Both the position numbers and the translations under genes were made by a program. A model generated the notes under the pieces. That model made no database searches and was not told where the DNA came from. It saw nothing but the letters and a program-made list of their open reading frames with translations. Of a DNA stretch of 64,000 nucleotides, positions 54,700 to 64,000 are shown piece by piece. Numbering within the stretch: position 1 is the first letter of the stretch; every line of letters begins with the position of its first letter. Origin of the DNA: Isoetes taiwanensis (Eukaryota > Streptophyta > Lycopodiopsida > Isoetales > Isoetaceae); contig JAJEKV010000110.1 of NCBI GenBank assembly GCA_021234155.1, positions 2,944,338-3,008,337 of the forward strand, in the 5' to 3' direction.

Positions 54700-57099
54700 C
54701 GCGATGGATTCTGGAATGATAAAAGTGTACAACATTGCAACATACCTTGCAATGCTTAAAGTACCTATTTTTGCTTTTTATCCTCACTTCCCCAGATTTA
54801 ACTATAAGGTCCTGAACCCTACAACTTCTTTGCACACAATTGAGTTATTAAAATACGATTCTCATGGCCACTATGGCATCCTGGGTGTGCAAATAGTTTG
54901 TTATTCACAGTCAGAACAATACAAAGCCTACTATAATAGCAAAATATAACTGATTTATGGACTGCGTTGTTAACGTTGTTCCAAATGCAACGCACAAAAA
55001 CAATGTTCACTCCGTTATCAAACACTTCGATCTCGTGATAGGGCCAGCTACTGATATTTAACATTTATCATAAATTTCTAACCTATGGATTAAAAGCCAT
55101 TATAGCTTTAAGAAAGGGAGCCAATGCTGTATATGCTGCATCTATCTGTTCTTTCTGTTTTATACACTATGCTTGCATGCAGATATATAAGATGCCATAA
55201 AAATCACATGCAGTACAACAGTTTAGCCCCAAGTCGCACTGCCATTTTTGTGAAAACAGCCAGTCTTGGCCTTATGAAAAAAGACCTTACCTCTGTTAAT
55301 CGCCATTTGCAATTACAGAGTAAACCTTTGGGGTTTCTACAAATCGCCCAGGCAATAAATTACCTGTAAAACAGGGATCCGCTTTTGGAATCCATTATCC
55401 TGATCAATCCTGATTGAATCTGTCGGAAACAAAATACCCTGTTTTCATTTTAAGGATGTGCGAAACGCAGTGCAAACCTTCTCCGATACCCTGCTTCCAA
55501 GCATCATTCTCTGATCTCATTCCAAATCCAATAAGAATAAGGCTTCCAGCTATGGCCTCCTTGCAAGAAATCGAACGGAGTCTCGATCTAGACATGGGAT
55601 TTGAAAGCCTCCGCCATTCTTTGTAGCTAGTCCATTCGAAAGCCTCCTTTCAAAAATCGGTGCTATTCTCCATAGCCGACTGCCTTCCGGATCTTGGAGG
55701 CATAGCCATTGCGGAATCTGGGCGCCGCAGATCTAAGCGCTACCACAGACTTGCAGAATAGCTTTAGAAGTTTTCTGTGCTTCCGGAGCCAAATCAGATG
55801 GGAAAATTTAGAAGTTTTCTATGCTTCCAGTTAATGTGGTGATGCCTCCTCATGTGAGTCCGCTCGATCATCTACGCCTCTCAGAACTAGAAAATGAAAA
55901 TGATGATGGGGTTGGATGCCAAAGAAGCTTGCTGCACAGCCAAAGATCCATGATTCATTACTGAAGCATTCTTGCATTCTAATGATTCCACATAAGTGCA
56001 CTGCGGCAAAAAGCATGAACGATTCAAGAATGCATGAACGATTCAAGAACGCAGCTCTTTCCGCTCTGTTTTTTGCATCGCTTTCCTCTTTCTTTTGCTT
56101 CCCAACTAGGTGTATCTGCAGAGGACCTGGCTATGGCAGATTAGGGAAGGAAAAAGGAGGAATGGTGGCCCTGTGGCATTCAATGCAGATATTCCACCTC
56201 CAGAGCAGAATCATCCTCTCGTAAGCAATCAATCAGCCGCAATCTCGCAAGCACAGAGAGCACGGTGACAATTTTTCATTTTTATTTTTTTTTTTAATTT
56301 CATATAAGGCACGTGTCATGCCCACATTTTTTTCCAGGGTGGAAATATTAAGCTCAAACAGAAATTGTACCTGCTTTATATATGTATTGAAAAAGAGAAA
56401 ATTATTTCTTTCTTATTTGGTTATATGGCCCAATAGAAATGGCTAAAATATGAGACACCAACTCTAGTGGAAAATCACCCTCACTTTATTTTCATTACCT
56501 GCTACTCAGTTTATTTTCATTCCTGCTACAGAGCTTGCAGGATTCCTGTCGGATCTGTGCAGAGCTTGCATAGTGTCAAACGGCCGGATCTACACCAAAA
56601 GCCAGTTCCTTATAACAAGCATTTATACGATGATGATGGATCCTGCTTTTCTCCCTTTTATTTTGAAAAGATTGTATATGGTCAAATGTAGCTAGCGGTG
56701 GTTTTGAAAAAGATAAACCATTCATTATTTCATATCTCCACTTCACAACTAAATATTTGGGAGAGAAGATTTGGGAGATCTGTATGACAATTAAATATTA
56801 GCAACACAGGAAATGTACGCATCCATCTGCATAACACATCCATCTGCATAACACAGGAAATTATATATTTGCACATGAGATGAACCTGCTGCTGCTGCAT
56901 ATATCAAGATGCCCATGCCCTCCATTTGAGCCGGACAAAGTCCATTAGCCACTATTTTGTAGGTTACACCGAGTCATCTTTTGTCCTTGGGTGCCTTGCA
57001 CGAAGTCCGATCCGATTTTTTTTCGATCAGTATGCCCTTGCCGCTTTTTCTTAACAGCCATGATTAGAAATTTGAATGATGTGCGACCAACACGGTATC
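54700..57099. other. Gene-poor interval, nothing recognised
   Basis: Short frames only. An ATGAACGATTCAAGAA tandem pair lies at 56016-56047 and TTTAGAAGTTTTCTRTGCTTCC occurs twice near 55763 and 55808. A stretch at 56500-56535 repeats sequence from 43550. Confidence 0.5.
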
Positions 57100-57945
57100 T
57101 CTAGCAATGGAGCTGGAAGAAATTTTCGCCTACTTTTTCAGAAGTCCTTGAAGATGGAACTAAGTTCCCTCGGATCTTTTCTCCCAATAGGAACTCTAGA
57201 AAGGATTTGGAATTCCTTGTGAATGCGGTTTCAAAGTACCGAGAGTTGTTGGATTCAATAATTGCAAAATCTTGGGCTATTGTCTTTAGAGGATTTGAAG
57301 TGCACACAGGGGAGGATTTTAATGAGTGTTGTACAAGCTTTTGGGTGGGAAAATTATGATTACACAAAAGAAGGTGGGACATCAACACGTACTCATGTGT
57401 TTGGAAATGTGTTTCTTGTCAACTAAGGCGTTCCATTGGAGGACATTGGTTTCCACAATGAATGTTGCTATGTCGGTGACACTTTTTTTCATTTTCATTG
57501 TCTATCGGTTCACGATAAAACCAGTTTACGTTTTTGAGTTAATTTGTTCGTTTTCTTGAATTGCTTTTTTTTTTCTTATGAAACAGCTCCCAAAAGTTCC
57601 CACCAGGCTTTTTTCTTCTTCGTGACAATCGCTCCAAAAGAAAAAGGAAAAGGAGGTTCAACATCTTTAGTACTTGGCCATACTGTATATCAAAAGTTGC
57701 TGGTACAGAACAAGCCCCTTGTGGATGAACTTGCAGAAAAGAACTGGATTCCATTAGATAAGAAGTGAGCAAGCAATTTTTTAATCTTAATATTTTACAT
57801 ATGATTTACATGTTTCTTACATATTCTGCCACACAGAGTTTCACCAGAATTCATATCATTTAGAGAAGATCGGGCCGGGCGCATGGTCTGGTTCAATCAC
57901 ATAAGATTTAAGCATGATTTCATTAATTGGATAAAATAACGCAAT
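57100..57945 (+). pseudogene. TauD/TfdA-like dioxygenase fragment
   Basis: Segments in order: AIVFRGFEVHTGEDFNECCT, FGWENYDYTKEGGTSTRTHV (frame-shifted), FGNVFLVN, VPLEDIGFHNE with the first metal His and acid, next exon LPKVPTR then GGSTSLVLGHTVYQKLLVQN and DELAEKNWIPL, and a third exon ending RMVWFNHIRFKHDF. This follows the order of clavaminate-synthase-like (TauD/TfdA family) plant proteins, Fe(II)/2-oxoglutarate oxygenases. Introns remain, with an acceptor before 57587 and another before 57836. Several frame changes and stops occur, and the C-terminal exon with the second His and Arg is absent. Confidence 0.75.
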
Positions 57946-58079
57946 TTTGAGAATTTTGAGCACACCTTATTTGCTCAAGCACGAATACTTTCACCTAGTA
58001 CTCGACCCCAACAAACATGAGGTAATTAACATACACATATACATACAAATTTTGTGTTATACTTGTACGTGTACATGAC

Positions 58080-58155
58080 ACTCGTATAAGCTCAATAATG
58101 GCCCTACATTGTACGCCAATAATTCACATCAATAATTTTACTTCACTATAAAAAC
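58080..58155 (+). promoter_or_regulatory. TATA-type promoter of the small gene
   Basis: CTATAAAAA at 58146-58154, 35 bp before the ATG at 58190, preceded by AATAATTCACATCAATAATT. The same arrangement recurs at 58721-58775. Confidence 0.55.
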
Positions 58156-58189
58156 GGCTTCACGAGGGGGTAGAGGCCATTCATCTTCC

Positions 58190-58393
58190 ATGGCTTCCTC
58201 GATGCCTCGTCCAGAGCACATCCGCTCTTTCAAGTGTTACTTGAGCTACAACGATCTGGGCGAATGCGCTAGAAATAGCGTTAAGCTTGATCCATGGCTC
58301 TTATCTAAAGCTGATGGACCTGCTAGTGCTTGCAGGAAGCTCACTCGCGTTAAAGTCCATATTTACTGGCTTCCTGATCAGGAGATCTATTAG
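58190..58393 (+). CDS. Small hypothetical protein, 67 aa
   Basis: The frame starts ASSMPRPEHIRSFKCYLSYN after Met 58190 and ends KVHIYWLPDQEIY. It has no signal peptide, membrane segment or recognised domain. Support is a TATA box at a proper distance upstream and the fact that promoter plus reading frame are duplicated, in diverged form, 600 bp downstream. In the second copy the ATG is kept (58811, MDYLPSSIHH) but a stop follows after about 26 codons, so only the first copy could make this product. A downstream continuation after the stop at 58391 reads LNGITSFDVDDE, so a longer ancestral protein is possible. Confidence 0.4.
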   Translation: MASSMPRPEHIRSFKCYLSYNDLGECARNSVKLDPWLLSKADGPASACRKLTRVKVHIYWLPDQEIY

Positions 58394-58589
58394 CTGAATG
58401 GCATCACGAGCTTTGATGTTGATGACGAGTGAATCTGCACCTGCTAATAATGTAATAATGACATGGGTACCTAATAAGTAAGTAAGGATGTAATAGCATT
58501 ACGATTAAGGATGTAATATCCGTACCTTAACCGAGTATATTGTAACGATGTGCTATCCCACCTCCACTTATTCTGCAAGCTGTCATTGA

Positions 58590-59040
58590 ATTCAATCATA
58601 GCTAAATTCGTCAAGCAAACATGTTTTGAAACATACGCATATTAGTACGCATACATATATCCATACGAAAGATGTATTATACTTGTATTTATACAACGGT
58701 CTTATACACGAGCAATAATGGCGCCGAAGTCTACCCCAATAATTCACCTCAATAATTCTACCTCACTATAAAAGCTTCTCACTTCGGGGCTAAAGTTCAT
58801 TCCTCTCACATGGATTATTTGCCTTCATCAATTCACCACATCGAGGCGATCAAGTGCTCAATGAGCCACTCGATCTTGTTGGTTGCCTAGGCAGGGCATC
58901 TTCTTCTTGATCCCTACCGCGAAGAAAAGCTTTTGAGATTCGTTGCCTGCGTCAATTAGGTGTAATGATCCATCTGATTTGGCTTCCCGTTTAATGAGCT
59001 ATGAGATATGAGGGATCACTACTACTGGATCCCGAAGATG
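58590..59040 (+). pseudogene. Diverged tandem copy of the small gene
   Basis: Repeats the upstream block (AATAATTCACCTCAATAATT, then TATA at 58766) and a related reading frame starting MDYLPSSIHHIEAIKC. The frame meets a stop after about 26 codons. Later sequence (CAAGCTTGATCC versus TTCTTGATCC, CTGGCTTCC versus TTGGCTTCC) still aligns to the first copy. Confidence 0.5.
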
Positions 59041-59178
59041 AATGAATCACTGTTTAGCATTGTATAGTGTAAGAGCTGTTGTGTTGAGATGGAAACGCAG
59101 AGCGTAACAAATAATAACTAGTCTATTGTAACTTTCATGTTATGAATGATATAGTAATTATGTAAAAGAGCATTGCAT

Positions 59179-62100
59179 ACCTCAAGAGTTCTCATCATCG
59201 TCCTTAGCTTCTTTAGCCACTAATTCTTGCAAATCGAGCCCGAACACACTGGGGATCACCAGCGACAATGGCCTGGTCTCACGGCCCAACCATAGTCTAT
59301 TGTTTTCAAAGGTTGGTAGCGTGGCGGGTCATTAGGATTGGGTCTCAATTCTTGCTCCAACAATCCCTATATTTGCATTGCATATGAGGTTCCCTTTAAA
59401 CGCAACAGGTTCAAACCAAGAGACAAACACCTCTTCATAATGTGGGAGATTAGGGTCCTCTCTTGGGTCCTCTTCGGCAAAAAGCCATCCATGTCGGGCA
59501 GTTATCATGTGGTTACGATTAGCAAGAGCATTCCCTTCTTGACATCTTGGTAGGGGTCGAATATTTCAACTGGGTTCTTGGGTCTACCCAGAAAGGCCCT
59601 ACGTAATGAGATGCTTCAATGTGCTCATCCACAAACACTCTTTCGGGTTCTTCCAATGCACTTTGCACAGTCTTTGGGCGAGAAATCTGAATGACAGACT
59701 CTACAGGGCTGCACGTCACCAAGCACTCAAAGAAGGTGGACCAAGTAGTCAATAACTTCATTCATATATGTGTTGGACCATGACTTATCGCCAGCTCTAG
59801 AAATAGCTGCCCGGTGCATCATGTACTTGGCAATAGAAGCTCTTAATGCACCTATATCTTTCAAGCTCCCATATGGTGTTGCGGGACCTTAGGTGACCCT
59901 TTCTGAATCATAGGTAAACCTTGGGCATCCTCCTTCCACATTCTCGATTCCCCTTTTCAGGGAGCCACTCCCTATGCCCGGCCTCATCTTGTAGAACATT
60001 AGTGGCCATCCATCCTTCATGCAAAACTTGAAGAGTAGAGGTTCCAAGTGACCACATAAACGGTCCTTCTTATCGAGGGGATAAATCCTTTCACGAATTC
60101 CTTCCAATCGGGAACCTCTGTCACAAGGTAAGGTGAAGGAGCCTTTGAACTACTTGCCTGAAGAGTTGCATAAGCTCTCGAATAGTCAATGCATCTGATC
60201 TTCTCATTAGAGTAGAGTAGTTTCCAAATAGGGCATCTATGTCATCGTGGGTGTGTCCAACCATCATGAATCCCGGTGCACTTGATCAAATACACCTAAC
60301 CAAACCAAGTATGACAAGTAAGAGAAAAGATATCTATTCTTATTCGACTGAGCAATTATCTAGTCTGCAAGTAAAGCCTCCTAGGCAACTTGTTTTGCTA
60401 CCATGGGGCCTTTGATAGGAGGCATAAAATCATTTTCTCGCCATTCATCATTTTTGTCATAAGGTTATCGTGTTTTAAAATTGCCGCACCCAATTTGCTT
60501 TCAGGACGATCAGTATCTCTCAAATGGCCCCAATTATCCTCAGATTTATTCTCTAGTGTCTTCAAGGTATGATTCAAGGATCCCACATGAAAATTAGAAT
60601 CATCAGGCCAGAGGTCCAGTGAGAAGTGGCCCAAGGCACCTATACCATGGCCGTGCATGAGAGCACTGTAAACCGACCTTGATCGTTCACCCCTCCATAC
60701 GGACTTTGCTAGCTTCTCTAGGCGAGGGACCATGGTCTTATTCTCGATCCATCTTATCATGTATAATGGTTAAAGCGTGCTCGGGGAGATCTATCGACAA
60801 AGCTCTCCGGGACCGATAAAGGCTCCTGCATGAAATCTGGGCCGTCATATGTGATTTTCTCTCTATTGCAAGTACCCTTCTTTCGTTTGGATCTCTGGTC
60901 TTAGCAAGCTTTTCCTTTATGACAATACAGGTGTTACACTTGGAAAATGCTATCCTCTTAGCTATTGCTACCTCTGAATGATTCTCTTTCCAAGCGTGAA
61001 TGCGAAATGCCGAAGGAGAAATATGCTTGCCTGTCATCTCTGTAACGGAAATATCTACTTCTTGGTGTATATCCTTCTTAGTCAAGACTGAAGGTAGCCT
61101 CTTAACATTTTGTCTGCTACCCTCGCTCGTAATTTTCGAGCGGTGTGGCATCGTCTCTGCGTTTTCATCTATGAACATGGATAGCACAGCATTGCCAGCC
61201 AAAGTATGAGACCTTGGCTTCTTAGACCCAGTATTTCCGTGCTCAGCAATTCTGTGGCCGTCATTGAAGAGCTTCTTCCACTTGTAAAAAGTGGAAATGG
61301 GAATGCCATAGGCTTTATGCCATGCTTTCACGCACACCTGTTTGTTATTCAACATCAGTTTGCGGACTACACCATTTTCAGAGCAAAGATCTAGCATGTT
61401 ATATGCAAAAGTTGTGCGCTCCGAGGACTTCATGTTCCAGTAAAAGGTTCTCATGCAAGCTATCTCCTGGGATGTAAAATTTGCACAGCATCGTTTCATG
61501 CAGCACAGTGATGACCTGAAGTCTAGAATAGCCTCAGCACTAGTTTTTCTTTCACATTTAGTCTGTGGCCGGGCGTGTTTCGGGTCTCCGATTGACCATC
61601 TTTGTAAGGTCTCTTTTTGGTGATGCCAATTTCGGTCTAATGGAGTAAAGGTTCATTCTCCACATCCTTCTCCTTCACCGCAACCACAAGAGTAGAAACT
61701 GGAATGTTATCAACGAGCACGAGGGCTATGGGCCATCTCACAAGGTCATGCAGTTGGGGCATTTCTGCACAGGCCTGGCAGCGCATAGAGATCTTTTCAG
61801 GCATTGGAAAAATGTTCATGATAGTAGCAGCTATCGAGCCTTCCCCTAACTTCACGTCAGACACAGCATGGTTTGGATCGGCAAAAACGATAACACCATA
61901 GGCATAAGCCATGTAGCAGCATTCATGCATGAGTGTGTGCGCCTTCTCAACTAACTCATCTCTAGAAAGCCCTTGCACATGATTCGTCTCATTAGTGGCT
62001 AACCCCTCATTCCCTCTGTCTGCCCGGTCTATCCTTTTTATCGACACGGTGGGGTGCAAGCTTCCTCATGTCTATCTAGTGGAGCAACAATGTCCTTCTT

Positions 62101-62307
62101 GTACCACAACACAAAAGTCCCCCGACTTCACCCATTTTTTCTATTTCCAATTGGGAATTGGTAGCGATGCTTGTCCATCCGAACATTCACAATTGAAGCG
62201 ACAACCATACCCTCGGGACCCGATCCGAATTGTGATGGCTTCGAAATTGTGGACTCTTCCTTACGCCACCTTTTTCCCCGGCAGATCTGGCGGAATTACA
62301 TCAGCCA
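59179..62307 (-). pseudogene. DDE-like transposon protein of the DUF7869 type, broken
   Basis: It likely starts MADVIPPDLPGKKVA at 62307. Next are QACAEMPQLHDLVRWPIALV, a basic region, then LCCMKRCCANFTSQEIACMR and ERTTFAYNMLDLCSEN. Then come QVCVKAWHKAYGIPISTFYK, GNTGSKKPRSHTLAGNAVLS, KCNTCIVIKEKLAKTRDPNE, ALTIIHDKMDRE, ALGHFSLDLWPDDSNFHVGS, LQxDNC-like, FMMVGHTHDDIDALFGNYST and a C terminus PSVFGLDLQELVAKEAKDDD. HDKMD, LDNC and VGHTHDDID are the signature blocks I associate with DUF7869 proteins, probable RNase-H-fold transposases common in non-seed plants and invertebrates. Frameshifts occur near 62260, 61640, 60750, 60400-60108 and 59880. No terminal repeats were found. Confidence 0.7.
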
Positions 62308-62917
62308 TCCTCCAAACAAGAGGTCGTGAATAAGCGGCGACGCGATCCTAGTGGCGTGCTTAATCGCGTGATCATAAACCACTACAAAAATATGAACTGA
62401 AAAATAAGAAATGGTCACGACTTTTCGCCACCGCGATCTTATCGAGCATGGGTAAGAACGCGATCGCTTATTTGCAAGCATTCACACTAGCTCGTTTCAA
62501 TAAGAACTTCGTGCAAATCAAATTTCGAGGCTAGCTAGTGGGTTCAACTCAAAGTTATCGATATCTGGGAGTTCTTTGGTCAATAGCAAGTGTAGATGGT
62601 TGAAGGTATCGCGACCGCGATCTCGTGGAGCACCAAAGTTAAACGATTGACTTACAGAATAAGGCATTACTCCTACCTCCACGAATCACGGTGTTTTAGT
62701 GTCATAAAAGCGGTGTTTAGTTTCATCCACATAGAGAAAGAAAGCATATACTTGAAACACGTTTACATTGTATAATAAACACACGAGTGCACATTTTGCT
62801 TAGAACATCTATTTTTACATAGTTGCAACAAAGTATCGGGAGGTATCTTATCAATCCATGCAATACATAGTGAATGTTAGTGCGAGACTCGGAGGTTGCA
62901 GTTATAATTGAAATTCA
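62308..62917. other. Upstream region with GATCGCG motifs
   Basis: Several GATCGCG/CGCGATC words, including ATCGCGACCGCGAT (62608-62621). No coding frame. Could be subterminal sequence of the DUF7869-type element. Confidence 0.4.
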
Positions 62918-63160
62918 GTGCATTACTCATACGTTGAGTTCACTTCAGTGAGGGATATGCATCAGAATAGGCCTTTTACCTCGGCAGAAACCCTGAATTT
63001 GATGCAGTTGCAGAATTCCGAGTGTGTAGTGGCGGATTGCAAAGCGGATTATCAGGCGCCCTCGTCGGCGCCTTCAATGGATCGCGGAATTGCGGCAAAT
63101 CCTTGCCCAAACTTGGCCCGGCTTAGGGCTCAGCGCCTCGAAGATCTTGCAAAACAATGA
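62918..63160 (+). CDS. Small hypothetical ORF, 80 aa
   Basis: The frame starts MHYSYVEFTSVRDMHQNRPF and ends LARLRAQRLEDLAKQ. No recognised domain. The C-terminal part is helical and charged. No start context or splicing evidence separates it from chance, and it lies in a repeat-rich stretch with GC-rich codons. Confidence 0.25.
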   Translation: MHYSYVEFTSVRDMHQNRPFTSAETLNLMQLQNSECVVADCKADYQAPSSAPSMDRGIAANPCPNLARLRAQRLEDLAKQ

Positions 63161-63499
63161 AATTTGAATTGGCTTTTCCGCTTTCGAATTGGTTTGTTCT
63201 CGAATTCAAATTTTGCGATCATTGTCCGGTAAAGTAAACGGATATTTTGGAGGCATTTATGGTGGATAAAGTGTCGGTCGAAATTATGACCCGAAATTGA
63301 GCGTGGGCGTCAAGTGGATAAAGACCTTTCGCGACGGGTTCGCGGCCTTTCCGGACGGGTATATTCGCGACGACGCATTAATGTCGGGGAATAAATACAG
63401 GCGGCGGCCCGGTAATTATTGCTGCCGGCGTCAGACGACGCCATTATGGTCGGCACGCGTTTTTTCAGCGCCATCATGGGGCGGGCATTTAATTTCAGC

Positions 63500-63670
63500 G
63501 GCAGCGTTCTATAAATTGAAACTCAAAACATTCAAAACTAATTTCTACTCAGCGATTTCATTCAGCCCTGGCGCGCCGACCTCCGGCTCCCAGACCCACT
63601 CAAAAACCCATATTTTTCTTGAGCCCGGGCCCGCGATCCCATGGCACCTAAGGACTCCCTCAGAGAAGGT
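63500..63670 (+). promoter_or_regulatory. Possible promoter and first exon
   Basis: TATA-like CTATAAATTG at 63510-63519 precedes, by about 120 bp, ATGGCACCTAAGGACTCCCT (63640) and a donor-like GAAG|GTATTT at 63668. If real this is the first exon of a gene (MAPKDSLRE) reading off the window. Only weakly supported. Confidence 0.3.
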
Positions 63671-63691
63671 ATTTTCTAACATTTCAGCTCA

Positions 63692-63715
63692 GCAAGATCG
63701 CGGCCGCGATCTTGC
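63692..63715. other. 24-bp perfect palindrome
   Basis: GCAAGATCGCGG followed by its exact inverse. Derivatives recur in the tandem units that follow. Confidence 0.85.
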
Positions 63716-63738
63716 CTACTAGAACTTCTATTGTTTTC

Positions 63739-64000
63739 ATAAGTATAGATGCTCAGCAAGATCGCGGTGCGGTCTTGCTTGATAGGTTTTATAATTTCTA
63801 GATAGCGGTCTTCATAAGTGTAGCTGCTCATCAAGATCAGCGACCTTGGTCTTGCTTGATTGGTTTTATAATTTCTAGATAGCGGTCTTCATAAGTATAG
63901 CTGCTCATCAAGATCGCTGACGTGATGCGGCTGAGCATAGATTTTCTTTATTGCGATGTTCATCAGTACTAGTGTAGTAGGTCATTAGTTTCGCGACAGC
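63739..64000 (+). repeat. Tandem repeat, about 75-77-bp unit
   Basis: Units start at 63739, 63814 and 63891 with ATAAGTATAGCTGCTCATCA. Each contains an AAGATCGC palindrome half and TTTCTAGATAGCGGTCTTC. The array runs to near the window end. Confidence 0.8.

Overview
This window looks like repeat-rich nuclear DNA of a land plant. It holds spliced plant-type gene fragments (AMP deaminase, aldo-keto reductase, UDP-glycosyltransferase with a PSPG box, TauD/TfdA-like dioxygenase). It also holds most plant transposon classes: LINEs with DUF4283-like ORF1, a Copia RT, PIF/Harbinger, hAT, Helitron and MITEs. Two further DDE-like families here resemble proteins I associate mainly with non-seed plants and animals, so a fern, lycophyte, bryophyte or gymnosperm is my guess (inference, not proven). 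I see no convincingly intact host gene; nearly every coding stretch carries stops or frameshifts.

Layout. 0-1.45 kb: AT-rich DNA with a LINE 3' fragment. 1.45-13.37 kb: element TE-A, with 27-bp terminal inverted repeats and an ACAT target duplication. It carries a DDE-like transposase gene (+), a convergent FCP1-like HAD gene (-) and a coiled-coil/RING gene (-). It also holds a second copy of the RING gene, a UDP-glycosyltransferase fragment and a broken Harbinger. 13.4-21.9 kb: rearranged LINE-B with a duplicated ORF1, one copy split by a 1,374-bp Helitron whose empty site is preserved in the other copy. 22.1-30.1 kb: degenerate satellites and GGGAAAA arrays interrupted by a GC-rich, decayed LINE-C, ending in a probable second Helitron 3' end. 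30.6-31.6 kb: Copia RT relic. 32-32.9 kb: pyrimidine array. 33.0-35.7 kb: a coiled-coil/RING pseudogene interrupted by a foldback MITE. 35.8-37.9 kb: at least eight consecutive imperfect long hairpins. 38.2-41.8 kb: hAT/BED pseudogene carrying a 5'-truncated LINE. 42.2-43.2 kb: AMP deaminase and aldo-keto reductase fragments. 44.96-54.23 kb: element TE-C, with 22-bp perfect TIRs and an ACCC duplication. 54.5 kb: a 167-bp MITE. 57.1-57.9 kb: dioxygenase fragment. 58.1-59.0 kb: a tandemly duplicated small gene with TATA boxes. 59.2-62.3 kb: a second DDE-like family (DUF7869 type). 62.3-64 kb: GATCGCG palindromes and 75-bp tandem repeats.

The most interesting system is the pair TE-A and TE-C. 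They are diverged members of one transposon group with the same architecture: a DDE-like transposase facing, tail to tail, an accessory gene or genes encoding coiled-coil/RING and FCP1-like HAD modules. TE-C also carries a Ulp1-type cysteine peptidase module. Both have TIRs starting GGGT and 4-bp target duplications. A DNA transposon carrying ubiquitin-, SUMO- and CTD-phosphatase-like accessory domains is unusual. Both copies are broken, so function is inferred from conserved architecture only.

Caution: differences between the two TE-A RING-gene copies cluster at CTG/CAG sites. This could reflect systematic basecalling error at methylated CHG sites, so some frameshifts may be artefacts.
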